A program made the position numbers and the translations under genes. 64,000 nucleotides of DNA, from assembly GCA_029262515.1 (NCBI GenBank), contig JAJCZH010000038.1, positions 38,775 to 102,774 on the forward strand, given 5' to 3'. Source of the DNA: Deltaproteobacteria bacterium. Lineage in GTDB: Bacteria > Desulfobacterota > GWC2-55-46 > JADFVP01. The notes beneath the pieces are model-generated. The model was not told the origin of the DNA, made no database searches, and worked only from the letters and a program-made list of their open reading frames with translations. Below, in pieces: positions 8,772 through 18,954 of this stretch (position 1 is its first letter; each line of letters opens with the position of its first letter).

Positions 8772-10406
8772 ATGTACGACAGATTTTATGAATTCGGCAT
8801 TTCAGATGAGGTGCTCAGCGCTATCTCCGACATGGGGTTTGAAGAACCGACTCAGATACAGAAGATTTCCATTCCGCCCGCGTTAAAGGGCAAGGACCTG
8901 ATAGGAGTAGCACAGACCGGCACAGGAAAGACCGCAGCATTCGGTATCCCCATCGCTGAAAAAGAGGCACGTGGGGAGAGAAGAAAACCGGCGGCCCTGA
9001 TACTCGTACCAACACGCGAGCTTGCGATGCAGGTAGCCCAGGAGATGAACAAGATAGGCAAGATAAAAGGCGTAGTCTCCGTACCGATCTACGGCGGACA
9101 ATCGATCGAAAGGCAGATCAAGAGCCTTAATAAAGGCATCGACGTAGTTGTAGGCACCCCGGGCAGAGTAATCGACCATATAAGAAGAAAAACACTCCAG
9201 CTCTCCCATATCTCTACCGTTGTGCTAGACGAAGCCGATGAGATGCTCAACATGGGTTTTATCGAAGATATGCAGACCATTCTTTCCGAAACCCCTGAGA
9301 GCAGACAGACCATGCTCTTTTCTGCGACCATGCCGGAACAGATAGTTAAAATATCCAAAAAATATATGACCACTCCCAAGAAGGTCCGCGTTGACACAAA
9401 AGAGCTTGTGGCAGCAAAGATTAGACAGATCTTCTACGAGGTGAAAGAAGGTGACAAGATCAAGGCCCTGACGCGTATACTCGACGTTCAAGACCCGGCT
9501 CTAACGCTGATCTTCTGCCATACCAAACGCGATGTGGACGAACTCGCAGGTAAACTTCAGACTCTCGGTTATGAAGCCGGTGCAATACACGGAGATTTCA
9601 CTCAGTCGGCCCGCGACGACATGATGCGCAAATTCAAAAAAGGTGACATCGACATTCTGGTTGCTACGGACGTAGCCGCTCGCGGTCTAGACATAAACGA
9701 CGTTACTCACGTCTTCAACTATGCGATTCCACAAAACCCGGACGCCTACGTACACAGGATAGGGCGCACAGGGCGGGCCGGAAAGCAAGGCATCGCCATA
9801 ACGTTCGTTACGCCGCGTGAATACAGGCACTTAAGACTTATAGAGCGAATTGCAAAGACAAAGATCACCAAAGGCAAACTTCCTACGAAGGACGAAGTAC
9901 GCCTGGCAAGAGAGAGGGAATTGACCGAAGAGATCGATACGGTTATCGAAGAGGGTGCTCACCAGAAGTTTTTACCGCTCGTCAAAGAGCTTCAGGAAAA
10001 GTATGACCTCGAAGAACTGGCGGCCGCCGCAATCGGCTTTATCATGGGCGACATGGAAGTAGAGAATATCGATGAGGTCAGAGGCGGAGACCGCTCAGAG
10101 AGAAGCGGAAGCAGCAGGGGCGGTATGTCCGGCAGGGGCGGCATGAGAGGTGAGGCCGGCATGACAAGGTTATTTCTGACCATAGGAAAGAAAGACAAAA
10201 TAAAGGTCGGGGATATGGTAAGGGCAATTGCAATGAAGTCGAAGATGCCCGGAAAAAGAATAGGCAATATTGCGCTCTTCGATGAATACAGTTTTGTAGA
10301 GGTGCCGTCTGACATGGCTGACCAGGTTATCGCCTCGATCAACAACATGGCGATCGGCGGGCGTAAAGTACGCGTAAAACCAGCACGTGACAGAGGCCGG
10401 GGCTAA
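8772..10406 (+). CDS. deaD: DEAD-box ATP-dependent RNA helicase, DeaD/CsdA type
   Basis: All core motifs are visible: Q motif FEEPTQIQ, motif I AQTGTGKT, Ia PTRELA, motif II DEAD in VLDEADEMLNMGF, motif III SAT, and motif VI HRIGRTGRAG. A helical extension leads to a short Arg/Gly-rich linker (RGGDRSERSGSSRGGM, about 435-460). The C-terminal ~75 residues fit a DbpA-type RNA-binding domain (TRLFLTIGKKDKI ... GNIALFDEYSFVEVP). At 544 residues it is typical of DeaD. It unwinds RNA during ribosome assembly and mRNA turnover. The start is supported by AAAAGGAG six bases upstream. It is a single-gene unit, convergent with the broken kinase gene. Confidence 0.93.
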   Translation: MYDRFYEFGISDEVLSAISDMGFEEPTQIQKISIPPALKGKDLIGVAQTGTGKTAAFGIPIAEKEARGERRKPAALILVPTRELAMQVAQEMNKIGKIKGVVSVPIYGGQSIERQIKSLNKGIDVVVGTPGRVIDHIRRKTLQLSHISTVVLDEADEMLNMGFIEDMQTILSETPESRQTMLFSATMPEQIVKISKKYMTTPKKVRVDTKELVAAKIRQIFYEVKEGDKIKALTRILDVQDPALTLIFCHTKRDVDELAGKLQTLGYEAGAIHGDFTQSARDDMMRKFKKGDIDILVATDVAARGLDINDVTHVFNYAIPQNPDAYVHRIGRTGRAGKQGIAITFVTPREYRHLRLIERIAKTKITKGKLPTKDEVRLARERELTEEIDTVIEEGAHQKFLPLVKELQEKYDLEELAAAAIGFIMGDMEVENIDEVRGGDRSERSGSSRGGMSGRGGMRGEAGMTRLFLTIGKKDKIKVGDMVRAIAMKSKMPGKRIGNIALFDEYSFVEVPSDMADQVIASINNMAIGGRKVRVKPARDRGRG

Positions 10407-10473
10407 CCCTTCCAAGAGACCTTCCATAGACGTTGACTACTTACATGCTAGCCGGACAGGGCGTCAGTTCAGC

Positions 10474-11712
10474 TCACGCTCCGTGTCCGGTAAGTACGTT
10501 ATGAACTTCAGCAGCAAACTCCGTAATACCGTACGGCTTTGCCACAACACCGCTGAAGCCGTACTTTTCAAACTCTGCCATTATGGGATAGTTAGAGTAT
10601 CCGCTCGATACTATTGCCTTAACTTCAGGGTCATACTCCAAGAGGCTTTCTATAGCCTCTTTTCCACCCATACCTCCCGGCACGGTAAAATCCATAACCA
10701 CGATGTCAAAAGCCGCTCCACACTCTTTGGCCTCTTTATATAACCTGATGGCTTCGTTGCCTTCGGCTACCGTCACAACCTCATAACCGACAGCAGTAAG
10801 AATTTCAGACGCTGCATACCTTACAAAACCCTCGTCATCCATGACCAGAACCCTGCCATCACCTGTAATTGGAAATACTTCAGCCTGTCCGTCCGCTGCA
10901 ACAAGCTCCTTCTCGGATGCCTGCATATATATAACGAAGGTACTGCCGACACCGGGTTCTGAACTTACATCGATATAACCGCCATGTTTCGTATTTATCG
11001 AGTAAACACTGACAAGCCCGAGACCACTTCCCTGCTGCTTGGTAGTAAAGTACGGGTCAAATATGGATTGCAGGATCTCGCCGGGTATTCCGATCCCCTG
11101 ATCTTTGAAGGATATCTTTACATACTTTCCTGCCATTAAGGCAGGTTATCAACGTCGAGCAACCATATGGTTGCTCGCCACAACCTTAAAGGTTCCTCCT
11201 GCAGGCATAGCCTGAACCGCATTGATCGAAAGGTTATTTACAACCTGATGCAGCTGCCCCTTATCCGCATCGGTGAGCCATAAGTCACCAGGTATAAAAC
11301 AATCAAACCTAACATTGGAGCCACTTAAAGCAAGCAGGACCGACTCCTTTAGAAAAGAGCCGATGGTTTTCGTCTCCTTAACGGGTTGTCCACCCTTTGA
11401 AAAGGTAAGAAACTGCTGTGCAAGGTTTTTGGCCTGCCGGACAACGCTATTCACCTCCATCAAGCTCTTGTAAGAACGCTCATTCCTGTTCATCGCACTC
11501 TCTAATAAAGAGAGATTACCTATGATACCGGTTAAAAGATTATTGAAATCATGTGCTATGCCACCGGCCGGCACACCTACCGACTGGAGCTTGTCCAGTT
11601 TCCTCAGCTGCTCCTCGGCCCGTTTACGTTCAGTAATATCCTGGGCAATACCAACCAACAGAACTACCTTACCCGACGCGTCGGTCCCCACCTCTCCAAT
11701 ACCGTAGCGCAA
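10474..11712 (-). pseudogene. Frameshifted, N-terminally truncated hybrid histidine kinase
   Basis: Two adjacent frames make one protein. The frame 11149-11712 has the end of a PAS/PAC domain (GIAQDITERKRAEEQL), a HisKA box GGIAHDFNN and the N-box. The frame 10474-11136 has the ATP lid (DQGIGIPGE, GSGLGL) and a receiver domain (VMDDEGFVR, phospho-Asp in VVMDFTVPGG). Removing one T near 11151 joins them as ...ARRDNLPLMAGKYVKI. The joined segment has the same length as the matching part of the intact paralogue at 17020-18954. An in-frame stop lies just upstream of 11712, and only part of the PAS domain remains, so any sensor region is lost. A sequencing slip could explain the frameshift but not the missing N-terminus. 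Bases 11713-12011 hold nothing recognisable. Confidence 0.8.
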
Positions 11713-12011
11713 TGTTATAAAATGGCTAAATAAATGTTATAAGTCCCTTCTCAATATATTTTACTCAGACAAACCCTATTTATGTTTCAGTTTCTCTTCT
11801 ACATGAACTATCCTTCGATTTTACCCATATGACCTTCATGACACTACGAATAAAAGGGTACTTCCTGGAAGGAAGAGTTGTGGATTTATCTAAAAACTTG
11901 TATATTTTTCCCGATAGTTAACAAAGAGGGTGGCTGCGCCCATAATATCTATGTCCGAATAGCTTTTTTTTAGATGTAAATAGAGATCAGAAAGTGAACA
12001 GTGAGGAATAG

Positions 12012-12389
12012 ATGATTTCTTCAAAGACTCAAAAATATCTCAAGAGGAACTGGCCTGAAATTGGCAATAAAGAGGTATTACATAATAAAATAGAAGACCG
12101 ATTAAAGGAAATGACTACTAACGCCTGGAAGGATTCAAAAGATACGAACAAAAATTTTCTCAGAGAAGTTCAAAGCAAATCAAGAAGTTCTAAGTTCGCA
12201 GGGATCGGTCTCATTATTCTTAGTTTCCTCATGTTTGTACAGGCAGGAGGTAGTTTTACTTTTGGAGCATTGGTAGATTTGGTAATTTTCTTGCCTATGG
12301 GCATAATAGTATATCGTGGTGGAGTTAAATCTAGCTACGCTGTAAAATCATACCTTGACTTGAAGTCTCATCTTGCTGTCTTGAAGTAA
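12012..12389 (+). CDS. Small hypothetical membrane protein
   Basis: This 125-residue protein was not assigned to a family. A charged, soluble N-terminal half (about 1-62) is followed by two hydrophobic segments (about 63-80, FAGIGLIILSFLMFVQA; and 85-104, GALVDLVIFLPMGIIVY). The tail is short and basic. A GAGG ribosome-binding site precedes the ATG. Base composition is more AT-rich than the neighbouring kinases. Its 3' end overlaps the small opposite-strand frame at 12368-12574 by 22 bp. Confidence 0.6.
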   Translation: MISSKTQKYLKRNWPEIGNKEVLHNKIEDRLKEMTTNAWKDSKDTNKNFLREVQSKSRSSKFAGIGLIILSFLMFVQAGGSFTFGALVDLVIFLPMGIIVYRGGVKSSYAVKSYLDLKSHLAVLK

Positions 12390-12574
12390 TCCTTCTCTAT
12401 TCTTTTTGAGTATAGTAGTACACGCTCATCTGCACGGTCGATCATCTGCCATAAAGCATCGACCTCTACCTCTCTATCACCACTTAAATACTCCACTAGC
12501 CTAAGGTGGAATACAGAGACCTCTTTCTGCATATACAGTATTTCATCATCCATGCGTCCATTATGGCTTTGCAC
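12368..12574 (-). CDS. Possible small charged helical protein
   Basis: The frame encodes 68 residues from a GTG, or 61 from an ATG at residue 8. The product is highly charged and predicted helical (RLVEYLSGDREVEVDALWQMIDRADERVLLYSK), without TM or signal sequence. Its composition looks protein-like rather than like antisense of the neighbour, with which it shares only its last seven codons. No family is recognised and no strong ribosome-binding site is seen. Confidence 0.4.
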   Translation of the reverse strand: MQSHNGRMDDEILYMQKEVSVFHLRLVEYLSGDREVEVDALWQMIDRADERVLLYSKRIEKDYFKTAR

Positions 12575-12760
12575 ACATTTAACGAGACTAAAAAGAGAAT
12601 AGCGTGCAACTAATGATTTTATAGAGCCTTAAGAGTTTTCTGAGGTAAGAGCGGCTTTATTATAAGACTTAAGGTGGGAGTAAACCGTATCGCTAATAAA
12701 TGATTACTGTGCAGGACCGGTTATGGCAAAGAGTGGTTCCAACCGGTATGAAGATGTAAA

Positions 12761-14461
12761 CTACCTGTCGTAGTAGCGTTCGATCTCGAAGATTTTCTGG
12801 CGGGCTTCTGCGAATTCGGGGTTGAGGCGCAAGGCCTCGCTATACATATTATGCGCCTCGTTTATACGTCCGAGCCTTTCGTAAACGAGACCGAGGTTAT
12901 AGTGAGCCCGGTAGTTATAAGTATTCGCGCTTAGTGCGGCCTCGTACTGTATACGGGCATTCTCGATATCGCCATTGACCAGATATACGTTACCGAGGTT
13001 ATTACGGGCTACGGTATGGTCTGGTATCAACTCAACCGTACGCAAAAGATGTCTCTTAGCTCTTACGTAATCCTCTGAAAATATATATTCGCGTGCGATG
13101 TTGTAATGGGCGCGACCGTTGTTCGGCATCTTGGCAACGACATCTGTCCACATCGTCATATTATTCGCCCAGACCCTGTTACGAAGAACGGTCGAAGCAG
13201 AAAGCGCAAGCGCCACGCAGATAAGAATGCTCCAGAAGTACTTCCATGGAGCGCTAACCTTTGCAAACGTACCGCTCAGGTAGTTACCGGCAACGTAAAT
13301 GAGCACCACAGCAGCCATGGCGAAACCTATGGAAGGCAAGTATACACGGTGCTCAAAAATATGGTCCTTAATCGGTATCACAGACGACTCTATTGATACG
13401 GTTATAAAAAACCATAATATGCCGGTCGAAAAGAGAAGCAGCGCACACTTTGAGCGGTCACCCCATTTCCCGTCCACAGAACGCCTGAACCGTATAAACA
13501 GGTAGAGCCCCAACCCGAATATAGATGCGAGAAGTATAAATGATAAAAAGACCTGTGGCGTAGCAAAAGAGTCATAACGTGGAAAATCGTAATCGAGCAC
13601 CTGATTGATTGGAAGGATAAGAAGGCGTAAGTAAGTGACAACAACTCTGAACTGAGTCATCAGGTAACTGTATGGAGACAACTCGGTCAGGTCCTTAAGT
13701 TTGTCAGCTCGTATAGCATCCATCTCACCCTGGGAGAGGTCGGATACAGATCCGCCATCGTACATTAGCGTCTCGATCGGTATTATGGCTGAAAGCACAA
13801 TGAAGGGCAAGATAAGGAGTATCGATCGCTTCGCGGTACCTGCGCCCTTTAAAAAACCGAACTCGATTACAAAAAGCGCTGCAGGCAGTGTAAAACTAAT
13901 CTCCTTGGTCTTATAGGCTAGCAGGGCTGAGACGAGCGCAACCATATAGATGATAACCTTGCTCATACCGGTACTGCGCCTTGAATAGATATAAAGAAGT
14001 GCCGTTAGGAGGTAAAAGAGCGTAACTAGAGAAACGAAACGCTGCGCTATGTATGATACGGCCTGCGTCTGTACGGGGTGCACAAGAAAAAGAAGGGCCG
14101 CTCCAAAGGCAAGCGCAGTGCCTCCTGAGAAGCCCTCTTCATATTTTGAAAAAGAAGTAGAACCGAGCAGTGCCGAGACAAACAGGTAGACGAGAATACC
14201 GTTTACGCCATGAATAAGAATAGATACGACATGATAACCTAAGGGCTCATAACCGCCAACGGAGTAGTTCAGCGCGAAGCTAAGTAACCCCACATACCTG
14301 ACACCGGAAAGGTTTCTGAAGTTCTCCAGCTCTCTTATAAGGGGGTTCTCGGTGATGTAGAGTGAATCGTCGAAAATGAAGCTGGAGCCCAAGGTATTTG
14401 CGTAGAGTAAGAAACTCAACGGTATGAGAATAAGGAAATAAGGAAGTCGGCGTCCGGTCAT
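12761..14461 (-). CDS. TMTC/PMT-like polytopic membrane protein with C-terminal TPRs
   Basis: The protein has 566 residues. The N-terminal motif SFIFDDSLYITENP places an Asp pair (31-32) in the first extracytoplasmic loop, as in the PMT/TMTC group of GT-C mannosyltransferase-like proteins. About nine to ten TM segments follow up to residue ~420. The C-terminal ~130 residues form three to four clear TPRs (HYNIAREYIFSEDYVRAKRH, ARNNLGNVYLVNGDIENARI, HYNLGLVYERLGRINEAHNM). It has the same overall layout as the transferase at 4141-5838 but is only distantly similar. It stands alone, far from the glycan genes. Protein or lipid glycosylation in the periplasm is a family-based guess. Confidence 0.75.
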   Translation of the reverse strand: MTGRRLPYFLILIPLSFLLYANTLGSSFIFDDSLYITENPLIRELENFRNLSGVRYVGLLSFALNYSVGGYEPLGYHVVSILIHGVNGILVYLFVSALLGSTSFSKYEEGFSGGTALAFGAALLFLVHPVQTQAVSYIAQRFVSLVTLFYLLTALLYIYSRRSTGMSKVIIYMVALVSALLAYKTKEISFTLPAALFVIEFGFLKGAGTAKRSILLILPFIVLSAIIPIETLMYDGGSVSDLSQGEMDAIRADKLKDLTELSPYSYLMTQFRVVVTYLRLLILPINQVLDYDFPRYDSFATPQVFLSFILLASIFGLGLYLFIRFRRSVDGKWGDRSKCALLLFSTGILWFFITVSIESSVIPIKDHIFEHRVYLPSIGFAMAAVVLIYVAGNYLSGTFAKVSAPWKYFWSILICVALALSASTVLRNRVWANNMTMWTDVVAKMPNNGRAHYNIAREYIFSEDYVRAKRHLLRTVELIPDHTVARNNLGNVYLVNGDIENARIQYEAALSANTYNYRAHYNLGLVYERLGRINEAHNMYSEALRLNPEFAEARQKIFEIERYYDR

Positions 14462-14863
14462 TATTTTCTACCGATATAAAGCTCAGGTTATCTTGATATC
14501 GGCCTATTTAACCAATACTTTTAAGGGATTATAAAACAAGCTATCTCAACAACCTTGTAAAGTCAAGTCAATCCGGCCCTACGACGGTCAATCCGTATCA
14601 ACTCCGCATTAATACATCCAGGTAGCCCATAGAGTCATGAAACTCGCTCTTTGAATGAATACTGACTGAACCGAGCAATGCCCAAACCTAGCTATTTAAC
14701 CGCTTCTGTCCTGGTTTCCTCTTACCTGGACAAGTTCATCTCAAGAAATCCAGCTCTTTGGTCGATATAGTATCTAGTTGTTGACCTGTCTTCCATCGAC
14801 TAACATATCAAAAGAATTTGCTAAAACAGATAAACATCTTGATACCTGCAATAATGGAGAAGT
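14462..14863. other. Intergenic region, divergent promoter zone
   Basis: These 402 bases separate two divergent genes and hold no reading frame that looks real. Promoters for both should lie here. A candidate on the plus strand is TTGACC near 14780 with CATATC 17 bases further on, which is weak. No riboswitch or strong hairpin was recognised. Confidence 0.3.
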
Positions 14864-16957
14864 ATGAGTAAGCGTACGTTAAGTGTTCTTCTAATAGACG
14901 ATGATGAGCAGGTCTATCTCATAATTAAAGAGATGTTGTCCACACTAAAGACAATAAAATATGATGTCGAGTGGGTCTCTAACTACAATGATGCACTTCA
15001 GGCGCTTGAGAAGAGTAGGCACGACGTCTGCTTAATGGACTACTGTCTCAACGGTATTAATGCCCGTGGCCTTCTATACGAAGTGGTGGCAAATGGCTGT
15101 GGAATGCCGGTAATATTGCTTATCGACCATGATGATGTAGATTCAATGGATGCCGAACACATAGATTATTTGATAAAGAAGCAGGCCACACCTTCCTTGA
15201 TTGAACGTACCATCCGCCACTCTATAAAATACAGGTATGCAGAAGATAAGCTTAAAGCAGCTGATGAGTATGCAGAAAACCTGATCAACTGCTCTATCGA
15301 CATGATTATTGCCGTTAACCTTGAGCGCAAAATAGTAGAGTTCAACCCGGCTGCTGAAGAGGTCTTTGGCTACAGCAAGAAAGAGGTACTCGGAAAGGCT
15401 GTCGATATGCTCTACGACAAGCCTACTCAAGGCCTTATAATGAACAAGAAGATCGGAAGGGACGGCAAGTACTCAGGTGAAGTAGTCAGTAAAAAGAAGA
15501 ACGGAGAGACATTTGTCGTATTCCTCTCCGCATCAAAATTAAAGGACACAAACGGTAATGAGATCGGTTCAATGGGAATATCCCGAGATATAACCGAGCG
15601 CAAGCGACTTGAGGAGCAGCTCACACATAATGCATTTCATGATTCCCTGACCAACCTGCCCAACAGAGACCTTTTGTACAACCGCTTGAAGTACGCGATC
15701 GATCGTACAAAGAGGAACAAGAGTTACCTCTATGCCGTACTCTTCCTGGATGTTGACAGGTTCAAAATTATAAACGACAGCCTCGGTCACGCTACCGGAG
15801 ATAAACTTCTTGTCGCTATCACCAAAAGGCTTGAGTCATGCCTGCGTACCACGGATATGATAGCCCGCTTCGGAGGAGATGAGTTCACGATACTACTTGA
15901 TGATATTGAAAAACCGGCCTCTGCGATTGAAGTCGCCGACCGACTTCTGGAAAGCCTGAAAGAGCCTTTCGAGTTCGACGGTCAAAAACTCTCTACCAGC
16001 GTAAGTATCGGGATAGTACTGGGTGAGCAGAACTATAGCCAGCCTGAAGAGCTCTTGAGGGACGCCGATACGGTAATGTATATGGCCAAATCACTCGGTA
16101 AGTCCAGATATGCAATCTTTGATTCAAGAATGCACTCTCAGATGGTAAAGGTCATGCGACTTGAAGCCGATATGCGCCGTGCCATAGAGGAAGAGGAGTT
16201 TAAGGTCTACTTCCAACCGATAGTCTCTTTAAAAGACGGGCAGATTAGCGGAGTGGAGGCCCTGGTACGATGGGAAGACCCCGAACGCGGAATGATATCA
16301 CCCGGTGAGTTTATTCCTCTGGCAGAAGAGACCGGCTTGATAGAGCCGATCGGAACATGGGTGCTGCAACAGGCATGTCTGCAATGTAAAGCCTGGATAG
16401 ATGCAGGACACACGGAATTATATGTATCGGTAAATGTTTCACCTCGTCAATTTCAGAACCAGTTTCTGCTGGAGATCATTAAAAAAACCCTCAAAGAGAC
16501 CGGTATGCCTGCGAGCAGCTTAAAGCTCGAAATTACGGAAACCATGGCTATGAATGACACAAACTATAGTAGCACGATCTTACATGAGTTGAACTCTCTG
16601 GGGTTGGAAATTTTCATGGATGATTTCGGCACAGGTTATTCTGCAATAAACTACTTACAACGCTTTCCTGTAGACACGATAAAAATTGACCGCTCGCTGG
16701 TTAAGAACATAGCCGTCAAACCCGATGCCGCATCAATTACCAGTGCCATTATTACTTTGGCACATAGCCTAAAGAAAAGTATTATCGCAGAGGGAGTGGA
16801 GACCGAAGAGCAACAAGAGTTGTTACGCCTTCAGCAATGTGACAAGATACAAGGTTACCTGTTTAGCAAACCGGTACCTGCAAAAGAGATCACCAGGTTA
16901 TTAAAGGAAGGCCGGTCTCTGGCATTGATTTTGGAACCGAAAAAGTCATCAGCCTGA
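14864..16957 (+). CDS. REC-PAS-GGDEF-EAL cyclic-di-GMP signalling protein
   Basis: The protein has 697 residues. Domains in order are a receiver (about 5-125, phospho-Asp near D59, acidic pocket D12-D14), PAS/PAC (about 135-250, ending GISRDITERKRLEEQL), GGDEF (about 255-420, intact GGDEF at 337-341) and EAL (about 430-690, intact EAL at 465-467, later DDFGTGYSAINYL). Both catalytic signatures are complete, so it could make or break c-di-GMP. In the receiver the conserved Ser/Thr after beta-4 is an Ile (VILLIDHDD), which may weaken phospho-signalling. It is not next to a cognate kinase, although a hybrid kinase lies convergent downstream. Confidence 0.92.
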   Translation: MSKRTLSVLLIDDDEQVYLIIKEMLSTLKTIKYDVEWVSNYNDALQALEKSRHDVCLMDYCLNGINARGLLYEVVANGCGMPVILLIDHDDVDSMDAEHIDYLIKKQATPSLIERTIRHSIKYRYAEDKLKAADEYAENLINCSIDMIIAVNLERKIVEFNPAAEEVFGYSKKEVLGKAVDMLYDKPTQGLIMNKKIGRDGKYSGEVVSKKKNGETFVVFLSASKLKDTNGNEIGSMGISRDITERKRLEEQLTHNAFHDSLTNLPNRDLLYNRLKYAIDRTKRNKSYLYAVLFLDVDRFKIINDSLGHATGDKLLVAITKRLESCLRTTDMIARFGGDEFTILLDDIEKPASAIEVADRLLESLKEPFEFDGQKLSTSVSIGIVLGEQNYSQPEELLRDADTVMYMAKSLGKSRYAIFDSRMHSQMVKVMRLEADMRRAIEEEEFKVYFQPIVSLKDGQISGVEALVRWEDPERGMISPGEFIPLAEETGLIEPIGTWVLQQACLQCKAWIDAGHTELYVSVNVSPRQFQNQFLLEIIKKTLKETGMPASSLKLEITETMAMNDTNYSSTILHELNSLGLEIFMDDFGTGYSAINYLQRFPVDTIKIDRSLVKNIAVKPDAASITSAIITLAHSLKKSIIAEGVETEEQQELLRLQQCDKIQGYLFSKPVPAKEITRLLKEGRSLALILEPKKSSA

Positions 16958-17019
16958 ATCTGTCCTAATCATACAACCGGTATCGCCTGAAGAAAGAGGC
17001 GTAAGCATACCTTTTTAAC

Positions 17020-18954
17020 TCAACTACCCTTTTCCGAAAGTACCTTATGTACCTCTACCTCTAACGCATTCGCATCATACGGTTTGGAGATCACACCACA
17101 GAAACCATACTCCTTAAAATCAGCCATTACAGGGTCATGTGAGTACCCGCTTGAAACGATTACCTTGGCCTGTGGATCGATCTCCAGAAGCCCTTTGATG
17201 GTCTCTTTACCACCCATCCCTCCGGGTATGGTCAGGTCCATTATCACAAGGTCAAAAGGCCTTTTAGATAGCTTGGCTTCCAGGTATAGATCTATTGCCG
17301 TATCACCATCCCCGGCCTGGCTCACCTCATACCCTGCTCCGGACAGGACACGGTCAGCGACTTTTCTGACAAGTTCTTCATCATCCATCACAAGTATCCT
17401 GCCCCCCCTTTTCACGGGTTCGGTGACACGGGACTGCTCTCTTGGCGCTACCTTAACAGTCTTGCTCTTGGAGGCGGGAAGATAGATCATAAAGGTCGTA
17501 CCGACCCCGACCACCGAATCAACTGAAATATGTCCTTCGTGGTTCTTTATGATGGAGCTTACAATCGCAAGCCCGAGACCGCTTCCCTCTTCCTTAGTCG
17601 TATAATAGGGGTCGAAAACCTTATCGAGGTTCTCACTCGCTATGCCGGCACCCTCATCCTTGATACTCAGCTTCACATACTTTCCCGCCTTCAGGTTAGA
17701 CCGGTTGCCTGAGGCAATAGTTATGTTCTCGGCCCTGACCTCTACTACCCCGCCATCCAGCATAGACTGTTCTGCATTGATAATAAGGTTTTGCAAAACC
17801 TGGTTGACCTGGCTTTTGTCTGCCTCAACAGGCCACAGGTCGTCTTGAATGGAGAGATCACACCTTACATTGGAGCCTCTCGTGGCAAAACCGGCCGCAC
17901 CTTTTATCAGCCCACTTATATCAAGAACCAGTTCCTTAACTGGCATTCCGCCCCTTGCAAAGGTTATCAGCTGCGTGGTCAGTTCCTTTGCCTGTAACGT
18001 AGCTCTCTCTGCATCCCTCAGGCTCTCCAGAACTACCCCTTCGGGTTTGTTCTTGTAGACCCGAACCTCAGGATCCTCTATCTGTGTCGCAAAGGAGATA
18101 TTGGCCATAATAGCGGTCAGAAGGTTATTATAATCGTGGGCTATGCCTCCGGCAAGTATTCCCAGCGACTCAAGTTTCTGCCCTTTTAGCAGATCCTCGG
18201 CCATACGCATCCGGTCGAGTTCGGCACGCCTAAGCCTCATAGCCACCAGGATTATCGCTCCGGAGCCCAAGAGCCACAGCAATAAATGGGCATATACAAA
18301 GGTTGTTGCTGACTTGGATGCCGTTACCCGTAACGGTTTCATGGGAAACATAATGCTGATAGCTCCTTGCACGTCACCCTCGGAGTAACCCTGCCCGGCG
18401 TGGCACCTCAAGCAGCTTTTCTCGGCAATCAGGGGCCGCATCAGGCGCATCTGTTCGGCCCCGCCTACCTCCATGGTAGCGCTCACCCCCCAAGACTCTC
18501 CAACCTCTATCCTCTTAAGAACTTCAGCCTCCCACTTGTCGGGCCGGTTGTTGGGATTTAACGGGGCAAGGCTTACAATGCGCTCTGTTGTACTATGTTC
18601 CGTCTTTGTCATCTCGTGGACCTTGCGCATCATAAAAGCGGGGTTCATCAGCGTCAACGTCTTACCGGACGGCGTCGTTATATCACGTTCAGGTATGTTG
18701 CTCATATACGGATTAGGCTGAAGGTCATCGGTAACCTCTACGTAAATACCGCCGTGCTCGTTGTTCCAGCGGCGGTATGTCATATTCATATCATAAGCCG
18801 CCTCCACCTGGACGAGAGCCAGCTCAGTAACCCTGTTCCTCAACTCATAAAGGTTCCACACAAGAGAGACAATGATAATCATCGTCCAGGCCGCCATAAT
18901 AACCACAACCAGCGGGCGGGACGTCTTATTCTCTTTGTAGGTTCCCATTGGCAT
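17020..18954 (-). CDS. Hybrid histidine kinase with Tll0287-like haem-type sensor (DUF3365)
   Basis: The protein has 644 residues. A TM helix (about 14-36) anchors a periplasmic sensor domain with a c-type haem motif CLRCH at 181-185, the arrangement of Tll0287-like/DUF3365 sensors. A second TM follows at about 220-240. The cytoplasmic part has HisKA with H273 in GGIAHDYNN, a HATPase domain (DEGAGI, GSGLGL), and a C-terminal receiver (VMDDEELVR, phospho-Asp in VIMDLTIPGG). Redox or gas sensing is likely if haem is attached. It is convergent with the GGDEF-EAL gene. The kinase and receiver part is closely related to the broken kinase at 10474-11712, so the two are paralogues. Confidence 0.88.
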   Translation of the reverse strand: MPMGTYKENKTSRPLVVVIMAAWTMIIIVSLVWNLYELRNRVTELALVQVEAAYDMNMTYRRWNNEHGGIYVEVTDDLQPNPYMSNIPERDITTPSGKTLTLMNPAFMMRKVHEMTKTEHSTTERIVSLAPLNPNNRPDKWEAEVLKRIEVGESWGVSATMEVGGAEQMRLMRPLIAEKSCLRCHAGQGYSEGDVQGAISIMFPMKPLRVTASKSATTFVYAHLLLWLLGSGAIILVAMRLRRAELDRMRMAEDLLKGQKLESLGILAGGIAHDYNNLLTAIMANISFATQIEDPEVRVYKNKPEGVVLESLRDAERATLQAKELTTQLITFARGGMPVKELVLDISGLIKGAAGFATRGSNVRCDLSIQDDLWPVEADKSQVNQVLQNLIINAEQSMLDGGVVEVRAENITIASGNRSNLKAGKYVKLSIKDEGAGIASENLDKVFDPYYTTKEEGSGLGLAIVSSIIKNHEGHISVDSVVGVGTTFMIYLPASKSKTVKVAPREQSRVTEPVKRGGRILVMDDEELVRKVADRVLSGAGYEVSQAGDGDTAIDLYLEAKLSKRPFDLVIMDLTIPGGMGGKETIKGLLEIDPQAKVIVSSGYSHDPVMADFKEYGFCGVISKPYDANALEVEVHKVLSEKGS

